Assembly: GCF_037023745.1 (NCBI RefSeq)
Contig: NZ_CP146101.1
Span: 6,154,001-6,218,000, forward strand
From: Streptomyces sp. SCSIO 30461
GTDB lineage: Bacteria > Actinomycetota > Actinomycetes > Streptomycetales > Streptomycetaceae
DNA: 64,000 nt
Direction of reading: 5' to 3'
Shown here: piece by piece, positions 34,263-43,652 of the stretch
How the letters are laid out: every line of letters begins with the position of its first letter
Numbering within the stretch: the stretch's first letter is position 1
Position numbers and translations under genes: made by a program
Notes under the pieces: model-generated
Databases searched by the model: none
What the model was told of the DNA's origin: nothing
The model's input: only the letters and a program-made list of their open reading frames with translations

Positions 34263-35339
34263 TCACAGCTCGATGCAGGTACGCAGGGCCTCACCCGTAC
34301 GCATCTGGTTCAGCGCCTCGTTGATCTCCGACAGCTGCACCCGGTGGGTGATCAGTGACTCCAGGTCGATCCGGCCCGCCCGCCACAGCGCGATGGCGCG
34401 TTCGTAGGAGTGCTGCACGTCCCCGCCCCCGTACATCGACGGCAGGATGCGCTTCTCGTCGAAGAACAGCTCGAACATGTTGAGTTGGAGGAAGTCGTCC
34501 ATCGCCCCTGCGCCCACGATGCACAGGGTGCCGCCGCGCCGGGTGGTCTCGTAAGCGGTCCTGGCCGTGGCCGATCTTCCGACGACCTCGAAGACGTAGT
34601 CGAAGCCCTCGCCGCCGGTGATCCGCTGCTTGGCGTCGCCCAGCGCGTCCGGGGCGACCGCCTCCGTGGCGCCGAACCGCAGGGCCGCCTCCCGCCGGGA
34701 CTCCACCGGGTCGACGGCGATGATCTGCGCGGCGCCGCGCACCCGCGCGCCCTGGATCGTGGAGATGCCGACGCCACCGCAGCCGATGACGGCGACCGAC
34801 GCCCCGGCGGTGACCTGCGCGGTGTTGATGGCCGCGCCGAGTCCGGTGGTGACCCCGCAGCCGATGAGGGCGGCGATGTCGTACGGCACGTCGTCCGGTA
34901 TCGGCACGGCGCAGCCCGCGTCGACCACGAGCTCTTCGGCGAAGGTGCCGGTGCCCGCGAAGCCGAAGACATCGCCTCCCGGGCGGCGGAAGTTCGGGGT
35001 TCCGGCGTTCATGAACCCGGCCAGGCAGAGCTGGCTCTGGCCGCGCTTGCAGGCGGTGCAGCTGCCGCAGGCAGGCAGCCAGCACATCAGCACCCGGTCG
35101 CCCTGCTCAAGTCCGGTCACCCCGTCGCCGATGTCGGTGATCTCGCCCGCGCCCTCGTGGCCGGGGATGAAGGGGGCGGGTTGCGGAAGGACCCCGTTCA
35201 TCGCGGAGATGTCCGAATGGCAGAGCCCGGTGGCCCTGATGCGGATCTTCACCTTGCCGGGGCCGAAGCCCACCGCCTCGACGTCGTCGAGTACTTCGAG
35301 TTTGTCCTGGCCGATCTCGTGCAGTACGGCTGCGCGCAT
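34263..35339 (-). CDS. Zinc-dependent alcohol dehydrogenase
   Basis: 358-aa medium-chain dehydrogenase. Catalytic zinc ligands are in GLCHSD and GHEGAGE, and the four structural cysteines are in CGSCTACKRGQSQLC. The NAD fold shows VIGCGGVGISTIQGA followed by an aspartate (AVDP), indicating NAD rather than NADP. Close in type to AdhD/mycothiol-independent class III-like enzymes of actinobacteria. Placed between a MaoC hydratase and an Hsd4A-like SDR, it may oxidise an alcohol released from the side chain; that is inference. Confidence 0.88.
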   Translation of the reverse strand: MRAAVLHEIGQDKLEVLDDVEAVGFGPGKVKIRIRATGLCHSDISAMNGVLPQPAPFIPGHEGAGEITDIGDGVTGLEQGDRVLMCWLPACGSCTACKRGQSQLCLAGFMNAGTPNFRRPGGDVFGFAGTGTFAEELVVDAGCAVPIPDDVPYDIAALIGCGVTTGLGAAINTAQVTAGASVAVIGCGGVGISTIQGARVRGAAQIIAVDPVESRREAALRFGATEAVAPDALGDAKQRITGGEGFDYVFEVVGRSATARTAYETTRRGGTLCIVGAGAMDDFLQLNMFELFFDEKRILPSMYGGGDVQHSYERAIALWRAGRIDLESLITHRVQLSEINEALNQMRTGEALRTCIEL

Positions 35340-35532
35340 GGTGCGGCTCCCTTCAGGAGGGCCGTAGGTCCGGGGAGGAAGATCCGATGGCTTGGAGGAA
35401 TCCAGAGAGATCAGGAGGAGGGCAAGAGAGGCCGGGGAGGTCGGGGAACCGCTGCGGGTCGCGAGGGGTAGGCCGGTAGTGATCAGGCGGACCGGATGAG
35501 ATCGGGCTGACCGGGAGGAAGGGCGGCGAGGG

Positions 35533-36408
35533 TCAGCCGAGTTCGACGAGGGTGTCCGCCAGCACCGGGGCGTCCTCCCGTTCCACCGCCGTCACCGACG
35601 CCTGGACGGTGGTGGGCCCCTGTCGCCACATCCGCATACGCAGGGTCTCCCCCGGGAAGACCACCCCCGCGAAGCGGGTGGCGTACGAGCGGACGCGGCC
35701 GATGTCTCCGTCGAGCAGGGTGTCCACGACGGCCTTCAGGGTCATGCCGTAGGTGCACAGGCCGTGCAGGATCGGCCGGTCGAAGCCCGCCAGCTTGGCG
35801 AACTCGGGGTCGGCGTGCAGGGGGTTCCAGTCGCCGGACAGCCGGTAGAGCAGCGCCTGGTCCTCGCGTACCGACCTCTCGACCATCGCGTCCGGCTCAC
35901 GCCCGGGCTGCTCCGTGCGCGCGGACGGGCCTCGTTCACCGCCGAAGCCGCCCTCGCCGCGCACGAAGATCTGGGCGTCGCTCGTCCACAGCGGTCCGTC
36001 CGCGTCACCGGCTTCGGTGCGCAGGACGAGGATCGCCGCCTTTCCCTTGTCGTAGATCGCGGCGACTCGGGAGGTACTGGTGGCGTGGCCCTTGACGGGG
36101 ATGGGGCGGTGCAGTGTGATCTTCTGCCCACCGTGCAGCACAGCGGCGAGGTCGACTTCGATTCCGGGAGCGGAGAGGCCGCCCACGACTCCCATGCCCG
36201 CACCCGCGACGGTGGCGAAGCTGGGCAGGACGTGCAGCCGGGACTCAAGGACGTAGCGCAGCTCGTCGAGGTCGGTAGCCGCGCCCGGCCGGTCCTGGGA
36301 CGAGCCGGCGCCGAGGCCGAGGTGGTAGAGCTGGATGTCCTTGTGGTCCCAGCTGATCTCGGTGCTGCGCGGCTCTGCGGCGAGTGCCTTGGCGGCGTCG
36401 ATGGGCAT
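35533..36408 (-). CDS. MaoC-family enoyl-CoA hydratase (Hsd4B-like)
   Basis: 291 aa with a double hot-dog fold. The C-terminal hydratase-2 motif with its catalytic D...N..H triad is intact in SGDWNPLHADPEFAKLAGF and is followed by RPILHGLCTYG. The N-terminal half (ISWDHKDIQLYHLGLGAG) matches the Hsd4B/17-beta-HSD4 hydratase type, which hydrates unsaturated steroid-CoA side chains. It is first in the operon with ADH and SDR, 119 bp downstream of a KstR-like operator. The gap to ADH is 193 bp without a gene. Confidence 0.9.
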   Translation of the reverse strand: MPIDAAKALAAEPRSTEISWDHKDIQLYHLGLGAGSSQDRPGAATDLDELRYVLESRLHVLPSFATVAGAGMGVVGGLSAPGIEVDLAAVLHGGQKITLHRPIPVKGHATSTSRVAAIYDKGKAAILVLRTEAGDADGPLWTSDAQIFVRGEGGFGGERGPSARTEQPGREPDAMVERSVREDQALLYRLSGDWNPLHADPEFAKLAGFDRPILHGLCTYGMTLKAVVDTLLDGDIGRVRSYATRFAGVVFPGETLRMRMWRQGPTTVQASVTAVEREDAPVLADTLVELG

Positions 36409-36526
36409 GGAGTGGCTGCTCCTTGGCTCCGTGTGGCGCGTTGGCTGTGGAAGACCTCGGCGCGGCCGTCCGCACCGTCGGCCGCACCGAGGCCGTTACG
36501 GGTCCGGCCCCGCCCCGCATCCGTTT

Positions 36527-36540
36527 TAGAACGCGTTCTA
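36527..36540. promoter_or_regulatory. KstR-like operator of the maoC-adh-SDR operon
   Basis: TAGAACGCGTTCTA is a perfect 14-bp palindrome and matches the published KstR consensus TnnAACnnGTTnnA at every fixed position. It lies 119 bp before the MaoC hydratase start. A KstR-like repressor is encoded at 53111. Confidence 0.88.
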
Positions 36541-36794
36541 GGTCGGACTGGCCTTATGTATAACGCACCCCTGGTGACTTGTGAAGGCCACTGACGGAGC
36601 ATCAGACCGCGTGTCGGTCCCTGCCGCACGGCTCACGTCAGTGGACGCACCGGAGACGGATCCATGGCGCGACCGGACAGGACCCATGACACGGCCGAGG
36701 GGCCGAAACGCCTGCCGGTACCGCCGCTTCGCCGTGCCAGCTCACAGCTCCCGGACAGGAGCCGGCCCCTCGCCGAGCCCCCGTCGCCGGAGTA

Positions 36795-36807
36795 TTGCAT
36801 GATGCAA
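36795..36807. promoter_or_regulatory. Inverted repeat TTGCATGATGCAA
   Basis: Perfect 13-bp inverted repeat (six-base arms, one-base centre) in an AT-richer spot near the 3' end of the DUF4142 gene. It has the size and symmetry of a MarR- or GntR-type operator. The protein that binds it is unknown; the frameshifted MarR gene at 37759 is a neighbour. Confidence 0.4.
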
Positions 36808-36837
36808 AGGTCCATCTCCACCGGCAGGCGCCGAGCA

Positions 36838-37599
36838 CTACGAGGGAGGCGCTACCGCCTTTTCGACCTCGGCAAGGGTCGCGCCGTCGACCAGGCCGGT
36901 GTCCTCGAGGACTTCCAGGTGGTCCAGCACGGTCTGGTTGGCCTGCCGGGCGTGGCGGCGGATGAGGTCGTTCTGCGTGGCGGCCCTGACCTCGGCGATG
37001 GTGGCGAAGATCTTCCCGTGCGAGGCCCGCAGCAGGTTGGCGAACAGCCGGTCGAACTCGGCACCCTTCGCCTCCTCCATCTGCCTGACCCAGCCCTGCT
37101 GTTCCTCCGTGGCCTGGTCCGGCAACGGGACCCCCAGGATCCTCGCGTCCTCACGAACGAGCTGGTCCAGCTTGCTGTGACCGTCCAGCAGATGCAGGCC
37201 CGCACGCTTCACGGCCTCACTGGAGGCATTGGCCTGGGCAAGCCGACCAGCCGGAATCTCCCACAGCCCCGCCTGACGCACCTTGACCAGAAACGTCTTG
37301 TCCACCTCGGTGACCGGCTGCCCCCCGCCCTGCGCGGACTGCTCGTCGCCCGCCGCGGCGGCTTCCGAGCCATCGGTGTGACCCGACCCGGAATGCCCGT
37401 AGCCCGAGCCCGCGGAGGACTGGCCGTAGCCGCCGTTCTGCGCAGCGACACCGGCGGGGATCTGCGCACTCGCGGTCTGGTCGTCGTCACCGCCGCGGGT
37501 CATGACCAGCACCGTCGCGATGATGGCGCAGACGGCCGCGATGACGGCGATCGTCCGTATCGGGATGCCGGTCTCGGCTGAGTGTCGGTTCGGACGCAT
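36838..37599 (-). CDS. DUF4142 membrane-anchored protein
   Basis: 253 aa. A single N-terminal hydrophobic anchor (residues 15-33) is followed by a Gly/Ser/Tyr-rich linker and a DUF4142 four-helix domain (KTFLVKVRQAGLWEIPAGRLAQ to the ARQANQTVLDHL repeat; residues 100-250). Such domains resemble ferritin-like helical bundles and occur in secreted proteins of unknown function. Divergent from the MarR gene. Confidence 0.85.
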   Translation of the reverse strand: MRPNRHSAETGIPIRTIAVIAAVCAIIATVLVMTRGGDDDQTASAQIPAGVAAQNGGYGQSSAGSGYGHSGSGHTDGSEAAAAGDEQSAQGGGQPVTEVDKTFLVKVRQAGLWEIPAGRLAQANASSEAVKRAGLHLLDGHSKLDQLVREDARILGVPLPDQATEEQQGWVRQMEEAKGAEFDRLFANLLRASHGKIFATIAEVRAATQNDLIRRHARQANQTVLDHLEVLEDTGLVDGATLAEVEKAVAPPS

Positions 37600-37758
37600 G
37601 GGGGTGCCTTCCGTTCGGCATGGAGCAGTGGTGCTCGTACTCGGTCATGTCGTCGGGAGCTGTGTTGTCGGTGCGGCTGGCACGGCGCGCAGCCTTCCAT
37701 ACGGGTGGAGGTGCCGGTGCGTTCACCGGTCCGATGCGGGGCACGACAAAAGGGCGGT

Positions 37759-38249
37759 ATGACCGACATGGGGCGCCCTTCGCAGCAAAGCGACGACATC
37801 GAAGACGTGGACGCGGTGACGCGCGCGGTGTCGACCGCCTCCCGGCTGCTGGTCGCGGTCTCCGCCCGCTCGCTCACGGCGGTGGAGGAGCGGGTGACCC
37901 TGCCGCAGTTCCGGCTGCTCGCGCTGCTGTCCAGCCAGGGCCCCGCCAAGCTGGTGGTGCTTGCCGAGCGGCTCGGCGTCAACCCGTCCACGGCGATGCG
38001 CATGGTCGACCGGCTGATCGCGGCCGGGCTCGCGGCACGCGAGCCCGGCCCCCGACAGCCGGCGTGAGACGGTACTGCGGCTCACGGCCGAGTGCCACGC
38101 TCCGGTCGAGGACGTGACAGCCCGGCGGCGGGAGATCGCCGGGATCGTGACGCGGATGGCCCCGGAGCAGCGCACGGCCCTGGTCGACACCCTGACCGCG
38201 TTCAACGAGGCGGGCGGTGAGCCGGCGGCCCCGAAGGGACATCAGCCCC
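37759..38249 (+). pseudogene. MarR-family regulator with frameshift
   Basis: ATG 37759 starts a MarR protein: LPQFRLLALLSSQGPAKLVVLAERLGVNPSTAMRMVDRL is the winged helix. At a run of five C (38049-38053) the frame breaks and stops after REPGPRQPA. One base earlier or later the frame continues as DSRRETVLRLTAE and MTARRREIAGIVTRM, the normal MarR C-terminal helix. One extra C explains this. The second frame also lacks a stop before the convergent thiolase gene, so the 3' end is eroded too, or the sequence has an error. Confidence 0.78.
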
Positions 38250-39435
38250 TTCGCAGCACCGTCACCACTGCCGCCCCGCCGAGGCCGATGTTGTGCGCGA
38301 GGCCGTTCCTGGCACCCGGCACCTGCCGCGACCCCGCCTCTCCGCGCAACTGCCAGGTCAGCTCGGCCGCTTGGGCGAGACCGGTCGCACCGAGCGGGTG
38401 GCCCTTGGAGATCAGACCTCCCGACGGGTTGACCACCCACCGGCCCCCGTAGGTCGTCGCCCCCGACTCGACGAGCCTGCCCGACTCGCCGTACGGGCAC
38501 ATACCGAGTGCCTCGTACGTCAGCAGCTCGTTGACCGAGAAGCAATCGTGCAGCTCGATCACCTCCATGTCCTCGATACCGAGTCCCGATGCCTCGTACG
38601 CCTGCCGGGCCGCCGCCCGCGACATGGGCTGCCCGACGACGTCGATGCACGAGCCGGAGGCGAAGGAGTCGTCGGTGTCGGTGGCCATGGCCTGCCCCGC
38701 GATCTCGACGGCCTTGTGGTGCAGTCCGTGTTCGACGACGAACCGCTCCGACACCACCAGCACCGCCGCCGCGCCGTCCGAGGTCGGCGAGCACTGGAGG
38801 CGGGTGAGCGGCTGGTGCACCGGCTTGGCGGCCAGGATCTCGTCCACCTCGTACACCTCGCGGAACTGGGCGTACGGATTGGCCGCCGAGTGCCGGTGGT
38901 TCTTGGCGGCCACTTCGGCGAGCTGGCGGGGGGTGGTGCCGTGGAGCTCCATGTGCTCGCGGGCCGCGTCGCCGAAGATCTGGGCGGTGGGCGGGGTCAT
39001 GTCGAAGCCGTGCCGGGCGGCCATGATGCCGTAGTGGCGGGCCACCGGCGAGGTCCTCAGGTCGCCGTCCCCTCCCCCGCCGCCGCCCAGCGAGCCGCGC
39101 TTCATCTTCTCGAAGCCCAGTGCGAGCACGCAGTCGACGAGCCCGCCGACGACGAACTGCCGGGCCATCGTCAGGGCCGTCGAGCCGGTCGCGCAGTTGT
39201 TGTTGACGTTGTAGACGGGGATACCGGTGAGACCCAGCTCGTAGACGGCGCGCTGGCCGGCCGTCGAGGGCTGGAAGCAGTAGCCGACGGCGGCCTGCTG
39301 GACGAGTGCGTACGGAACGCCGGCGTCGGCGAGCGCGGCGGTGCCGGCCTCCCTCGCCATGTCCCAGTACTGCCAGTCCCGGGATTCGGGCTTCTCGAAC
39401 CTGGTCATTCCGACCCCGACGATGTACGCCTTCAT
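38242..39435 (-). CDS. SCP2/Ltp-type thiolase-fold lipid-transfer protein
   Basis: 397 aa from ATG 39435. It has the thiolase fold: nucleophile region [27 protein letters not shown], and GHPLGATG with the general base. The C-terminal cysteine motif of ordinary thiolases is replaced by [11 protein letters not shown], as in Ltp enzymes that act as retro-aldolases or thiolases on steroid side chains in actinobacteria. Transcribed 19 bp after the fused acyl-CoA dehydrogenase gene, so the two form an operon. Confidence 0.88.
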   Translation of the reverse strand: MKAYIVGVGMTRFEKPESRDWQYWDMAREAGTAALADAGVPYALVQQAAVGYCFQPSTAGQRAVYELGLTGIPVYNVNNNCATGSTALTMARQFVVGGLVDCVLALGFEKMKRGSLGGGGGGDGDLRTSPVARHYGIMAARHGFDMTPPTAQIFGDAAREHMELHGTTPRQLAEVAAKNHRHSAANPYAQFREVYEVDEILAAKPVHQPLTRLQCSPTSDGAAAVLVVSERFVVEHGLHHKAVEIAGQAMATDTDDSFASGSCIDVVGQPMSRAAARQAYEASGLGIEDMEVIELHDCFSVNELLTYEALGMCPYGESGRLVESGATTYGGRWVVNPSGGLISKGHPLGATGLAQAAELTWQLRGEAGSRQVPGARNGLAHNIGLGGAAVVTVLRRG

Positions 39436-39454
39436 CTCTCCCAAGCCCTTCGGT

Positions 39455-41644
39455 TCAGTCTCGCGGCAGGCCGAGGATGCGCTCGGCGACGACATTCAGC
39501 TGCACCTGGGTGGTGCCGCCCGCGATGGTCAGGCAGCGACTCATCAGCAACCCGTGCAGAGCCCGTTCGCCCGCTCCCTCCCGCACCGCGCCTGAAGGGC
39601 CGAGGAGTTCGAGGGTGAGCTCGGCGACCTTCTGCTGGTGCGTGGTCTGGATGAGCTTGCGTACGGAGGCGCCCGCGCCGGGCTCCAGACCGTCGACCTG
39701 CCGCAGGGTGGTCCGCAGCCCGACACAGGCCAGGGCGTGCGCCTCGGCGGCCAGGGCGCCGATGCGGACCCGGCACGCGTCGTCGAGGCCGGGCGCGCGG
39801 GCGATCAGCTCCTCGACCCCGGTGTCGAAGGTCAGCTGGGCCGCCATGTGCACCCGTTCGTTGCCGAGGGTGTGCCGGGCGACCCGCCAGCCATCGTTCA
39901 CCTCCCCTACGACGGCGTCGGCGGGCAGCAGCGCGCCGTCGAAGTACACCTCGCTGAACAGCGAGTCCCCGGTGATCTCCTTCAGCGGCCGGATGTCGAT
40001 GCCGTGGGTGGTCTTCATGTCGACCAGGAAGTAGCTCAGGCCCTTGTGCTTGGGCGCCTCGGGGTCGGTGCGGGCCAGCAGGATCCCGTGGTCGGCCCAC
40101 TGCGCCGCGCTGGTCCACACCTTCTGGCCGGTGATCCGCCAGCGGCCGTCCGGCAGACGCTCGGCCCTGGTGCGCAGACCGGCCAGGTCGGAGCCGGCCC
40201 CCGGCTCGCTGAAGAGCTGGCACCAGAGCAGCTCACCGCGCAGAGTGGGCAGCAGATAACGAGACTTCTGCTCTTCACTCCCGTGGGAGATGAGGGACGG
40301 CACTACCCAGGTGGCGATGCCGAGCTCGCTCAACTCGATTCCCGCGGAGCGCAGTTCCCGCTGCACGGCGAGCTGCTGGACCGCCCCGGCCCCGAGACCG
40401 TAGGGGGGCGGCAGGTGCGGGGCCGCGTATCCGGTAGGCGCGAGGGCGCGGCGGGCGGCCCTGGGGTCGAGCCCACGGACGGCGGCGATGGCCGCGCGGG
40501 CCTGTACCTGGTACGGGGCGGCATCGGCGGGCAGTTCGATGTGCAGCTCCCGGCGGGCGCCTTCGGCGGCGAGCCGGGCCGCCCGCTGCCGGTGGATGTC
40601 GCCAGGACCCAGCAGCTGACGGGCGACGACGGCCCGGCGCAGATGCAGATGGGCGTCGTGCTCCCAGGTGAAGCCGATGCCGCCGAGTATCTGGATGCAG
40701 TCCTTGGCGCAGCTGTACGCGGCGTCGAGCGCGGTCGCCGCGGCGAGGGCCGCGGTGAACCCGCGGACGGTGGGATCGTCCCCGTCGGCGGCCCGAGCCG
40801 CGTCCCAGGTCAGTGCGCGTGTCTGTTCGAGGCGTACGAGCATGTCGGCGCAGAGGTGCTTGACCGCCTGGAACTGCCCGATAGGGCGCCCGAACTGCTC
40901 ACGCACGGCGGCGTATTCGGCGGCGGTTCCGAGTGCCCAGGCGGCGGTCCCGCAGGCCTCGGCCGCGAACAGCACCGCGGCGAGGTCGCCGACGAGTCCG
41001 GGGTGGATGTCCAACGCTCGCGCATCGGGCACCGACACGCGCACGGCGGTGACCTCGGCGGTGGGCCGGGTCGGGTCGGCGCTCTCATGCCCCCGGATCG
41101 CCAGCTCGGCGGAATCCACGGCGAACCATCCGGTGTCCGCGGCCAGCACCACCAGATCCGCCTGCCCCGCCCCGAGCACAGGCGGCGCGGTCCCGTCGAG
41201 CCGGTACCCCGTGCCCGTCCGCACGGCCCTGAGGTCCCCCGGCCCGAGCGCGACCGCCCCGATCCGCCGTCCGCTCGCGAGGTCCCGCACCAGCTCCCGC
41301 ACTCGTTCTCCGTGCCCGGCCCGCGCCATCACCGCGGAGGCCAGCACACTCGGCAGATACGGCCCGGGAAGTGCGGCCCGCCCGGTCTCCTCCAGCACCA
41401 CGGCCAGGTCGAGGATGGTGCCGCCCCCGCCCCCGCACTCCTCGGGCAGATGCACTCCGGGCAACCCCTGCCCCACAGCGGCGTCCCAGTACCCGGGCCG
41501 CGCCCCGGCCCCGGCACCGGGGGTGTCCAGCAGCTTCCGTACGGCTTCGGGCGGCATGACGCGAGCGACCCAACGGCGCACGGAGTCCGCCAACTCCTCG
41601 TGCTCCTCGGTGATTCCGATGCTTCCGGAGCGTGATGTGCCCAT
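39455..41644 (-). CDS. Fused double-domain acyl-CoA dehydrogenase (FadE34-like)
   Basis: 729 aa, twice the usual acyl-CoA dehydrogenase length. Residues 1-~370 form one dehydrogenase domain ([47 protein letters not shown]). Residues ~385-729 form a second, with the FAD/substrate motifs [12 protein letters not shown] and [12 protein letters not shown]. Fused enzymes of this type, such as M. tuberculosis FadE34, dehydrogenate steroid-CoA side chains. ATG 41644 lies 12 bp behind a KstR-like operator. It forms an operon with the Ltp-like gene. Confidence 0.9.
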   Translation of the reverse strand: MGTSRSGSIGITEEHEELADSVRRWVARVMPPEAVRKLLDTPGAGAGARPGYWDAAVGQGLPGVHLPEECGGGGGTILDLAVVLEETGRAALPGPYLPSVLASAVMARAGHGERVRELVRDLASGRRIGAVALGPGDLRAVRTGTGYRLDGTAPPVLGAGQADLVVLAADTGWFAVDSAELAIRGHESADPTRPTAEVTAVRVSVPDARALDIHPGLVGDLAAVLFAAEACGTAAWALGTAAEYAAVREQFGRPIGQFQAVKHLCADMLVRLEQTRALTWDAARAADGDDPTVRGFTAALAAATALDAAYSCAKDCIQILGGIGFTWEHDAHLHLRRAVVARQLLGPGDIHRQRAARLAAEGARRELHIELPADAAPYQVQARAAIAAVRGLDPRAARRALAPTGYAAPHLPPPYGLGAGAVQQLAVQRELRSAGIELSELGIATWVVPSLISHGSEEQKSRYLLPTLRGELLWCQLFSEPGAGSDLAGLRTRAERLPDGRWRITGQKVWTSAAQWADHGILLARTDPEAPKHKGLSYFLVDMKTTHGIDIRPLKEITGDSLFSEVYFDGALLPADAVVGEVNDGWRVARHTLGNERVHMAAQLTFDTGVEELIARAPGLDDACRVRIGALAAEAHALACVGLRTTLRQVDGLEPGAGASVRKLIQTTHQQKVAELTLELLGPSGAVREGAGERALHGLLMSRCLTIAGGTTQVQLNVVAERILGLPRD

Positions 41645-41655
41645 GCCCGGCAGAG

Positions 41656-41669
41656 TAGAACACGTTTCA
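41656..41669. promoter_or_regulatory. KstR-like operator of the acyl-CoA dehydrogenase-ltp operon
   Basis: TAGAACACGTTTCA matches TnnAACnnGTTnnA at all fixed positions, though the outer arms are imperfect. It lies 12 bp before the acyl-CoA dehydrogenase start codon, where a bound repressor would cover the transcription start. Confidence 0.82.
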
Positions 41670-41942
41670 ATCTGACGGAAGGTCAGATGCGCGGTGGGAA
41701 GGAGACAGCACATCGTCGGCACGACCGGCCGAGCCCCCCCCCGCCCTTGTTGTGCGACGCCATACCCCGCCGGCCGAACCCGGCTGCCACCCCCGCGAGG
41801 CCCCGACCCCTGCCGTTCCACCAACTGCCTTTAATGCGCGCGCTCTTGTCCGGGCACGCGTATTAGGCTGCCTGGCGATCAAGGCTGCGCCCGGTCGCCG
41901 CACCGGCGCCGGGCGTCGCCGTTTCATCGGAAGGACTGTCAC

Positions 41943-42332
41943 ATGCGTCTGCACAAGACCAAGGCCGCGGCTGTCATGCTCGCCGCGATGGGGCTCACAT
42001 TCTCGCTGGCGACCCCGGCGAACGCCTGGAGCTACGGTGCGTACGGGGGCGGGGGATACGGCGAGTGGCAGCAGGACCCGTCCGGCGACGTCAAGGGTGA
42101 CTCGTTCCGGGCTTGCGACCAGCGGTCCGACGGCTATGCCATCTATGTCCGCATCGACATCGGCAGGGACGGCGACTTCGACTCGTCGGTCACCACCAGG
42201 GGGCACCTCGCGGAGTACTGCACTCCCTGGAAGTACCTCGACCTGCCCGAGGGCACACCCATCCGGATGTACGTCTACAAGTCCAACGCCGACGGCCACC
42301 ACAACCCGGTCTGGAAGGACGGCGTGGCGTAG
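41943..42332 (+). CDS. Small secreted protein
   Basis: 129 aa. A Sec signal peptide (MRLHKTKAAAVMLAAMGLTF) ends at the A-x-A site PANA-WSY. The mature ~100 residues contain a Gly/Tyr-rich stretch (YGAYGGGGYGEW), two cysteines (FRACDQ, EYCTPW) that could form a disulfide, and DIGRDGDFDSS. It looks like the small stress-type secreted proteins of Streptomyces; no family is assigned. Confidence 0.75.
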   Translation: MRLHKTKAAAVMLAAMGLTFSLATPANAWSYGAYGGGGYGEWQQDPSGDVKGDSFRACDQRSDGYAIYVRIDIGRDGDFDSSVTTRGHLAEYCTPWKYLDLPEGTPIRMYVYKSNADGHHNPVWKDGVA

Positions 42333-42491
42333 TCGGCAGCCGACGGCCCGAATCCGCACGGTCGGCCCCGGATCCGCACGGCTGGCGCGGCTCCGGGCCG
42401 TCGGTGGATGCATACGGGAGACGGGCGCCGCAGACCGCGCCTCGGGAGCCCCGGGCTCACCCCGACCCTCATGGAGTGCCGGGCGGCGACG

Positions 42492-42776
42492 TCAGGCGGC
42501 CGGGAAGTGGAAGACGGAGCCGCCGCCGTCCTTCACCAACTCGACGGCGGCCTGATGGGCATGGCGGGCGGTGGGCTCGTCGTCGGCGGGCACGGGACTG
42601 CCTGCCAGGCCGTACCACTCGGAGGCGCCGGTGTGCTGCACGGTCACCTGGGCTTGGCCGTCGATCCAGGTGGTGTGCACGGTCAGGTCGCCGGTGATGG
42701 GGCCGCCCTCCGTGGTCATGACACCGCCCGAGCCGGCGATGATTCCCTGGGTGGTCCAGGTGGCGAACGTGTCCAT
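42492..42776 (-). CDS. Small conserved hypothetical protein
   Basis: 94 aa from ATG 42776 preceded by GGAGG. It is soluble with beta-rich character (GPITGDLTVHTTWIDGQAQVTVQ) and ends in VFHFPAA. No function recognised. The promoter region is shared with the decayed permease end at 42885. Confidence 0.65.
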   Translation of the reverse strand: MDTFATWTTQGIIAGSGGVMTTEGGPITGDLTVHTTWIDGQAQVTVQHTGASEWYGLAGSPVPADDEPTARHAHQAAVELVKDGGGSVFHFPAA

Positions 42777-42884
42777 GACGCCTCCGCAATGGTGCCGGGG
42801 TCGGACGGTAAAGCAGGCGAATAATCGAACAAGCGCGGTGACACCATGGTGGACCAAATCGCCCTTACGCACCCCTGGGCGGCG

Positions 42885-43281
42885 TCAGGCCTTTTCGGCG
42901 GGCTCCGCACCGCCGCCCATCGCGCGCAGCATGCCGGGGCCCCCGGTCCGCGGGAAGCGCACCACGAGGACCGGCCGCGAGCAGCAGGAACACGATGTTC
43001 AGCCACGACGTGTAGTCCCATGACCCCCCTTCGTCAGGGATCTTGGCAGTGGTGTTGTCCGGGATGATCCCGAGGACGCCGAAGACGAATTCGACGACAT
43101 AGGCGGCGGCGACGATCGAGGCGTGGAAGGTCGACAGAATGCAGGCAGCCATGCGCGCCCCGTAGTGCTTCCGGTAGATGCCGAGGATCGGCACGATCAG
43201 CAGGTCGGCGAAGACGAAGGCGATCCGCTGAGGGCGAGGGCGTGCAGCGCGCGGTGTCGACTGCGGCGTTCATGGCGCACA
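42885..43281 (-). pseudogene. Decayed DUF318/YraQ-type permease
   Basis: Pieces of one permease appear in three frames. LHALALSG is followed, one base out, by FVFADLL and IVPILGIYRKHYGARMAA, then VEFVFGVLGIIPD and LNIVFLLLAA. After another shift comes LVVRFPRTGGPGMLRAMGG, ending at TGA 42887-42885. At least two or three frameshifts are needed and the N-terminal two-thirds is missing. A dead gene. Confidence 0.8.
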
Positions 43282-43320
43282 GCCTGGCGGTACGAGCCCC
43301 AGGGATGGGCTCGGAGAGAC

Positions 43321-43361
43321 GACGGCGGGTCACCGTCCAGGGTGGCCGGCGACCCGCCGTC
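43321..43361 (-). terminator. Terminator of the XRE-DUF397 operon
   Basis: GACGGCGGGTC (43321-43331) is the exact reverse complement of GACCCGCCGTC (43351-43361). The hairpin sits 16 bp after the DUF397 stop codon. Confidence 0.75.
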
Positions 43362-43376
43362 GTATTCGGCCTCGGG

Positions 43377-43652
43377 TCAGAGCGCGCCCTCGGCGGCGGC
43401 GGTGACGAAGGCGGCGAAGGCGGTCGGGGCGACGGCGAAGGCGGGGAGCTGGGGGTCCTTGGAGTCGCGGACGGCGATCCGGCAGGGCCGGGCGGCGATC
43501 TCGACGCACTCGCCGCCGGCGTCGCCGCTGTGGGACGACTTCTGCCAGGCCACAGCACCGAGGGGGGCGCACTCCACGCAGTTACCGCCCGTGTCGCCGC
43601 TGTAGGACGACTTACGCCACACTGCGTCCGTCAGAATCCGGGTCGTGCCCAT
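43377..43652 (-). CDS. DUF397 protein with duplicated motif
   Basis: 91 aa. The DUF397 core WQKSSHSGDAGGECVEIA...VRDSKDP is preceded by a second, shorter copy WRKSSYSGDTGGNCVECA, so the motif is tandemly duplicated. DUF397 proteins are small partners of WhiJ-like XRE regulators in Streptomyces, affecting development and antibiotic production; the molecular action is unclear. The start overlaps the XRE gene by 41 bp. Confidence 0.88.
   Translation of the reverse strand: MGTTRILTDAVWRKSSYSGDTGGNCVECAPLGAVAWQKSSHSGDAGGECVEIAARPCRIAVRDSKDPQLPAFAVAPTAFAAFVTAAAEGAL

Larger units (their letters stand above)
36409..36837. other. Intergenic region with two palindromic sites
   Basis: 429 bp without a gene. 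It contains the KstR-like operator at 36527-36540 in front of maoC and a separate perfect inverted repeat TTGCATGATGCAA at 36795-36807. No coding frame in it shows normal codon bias. Confidence 0.6.
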
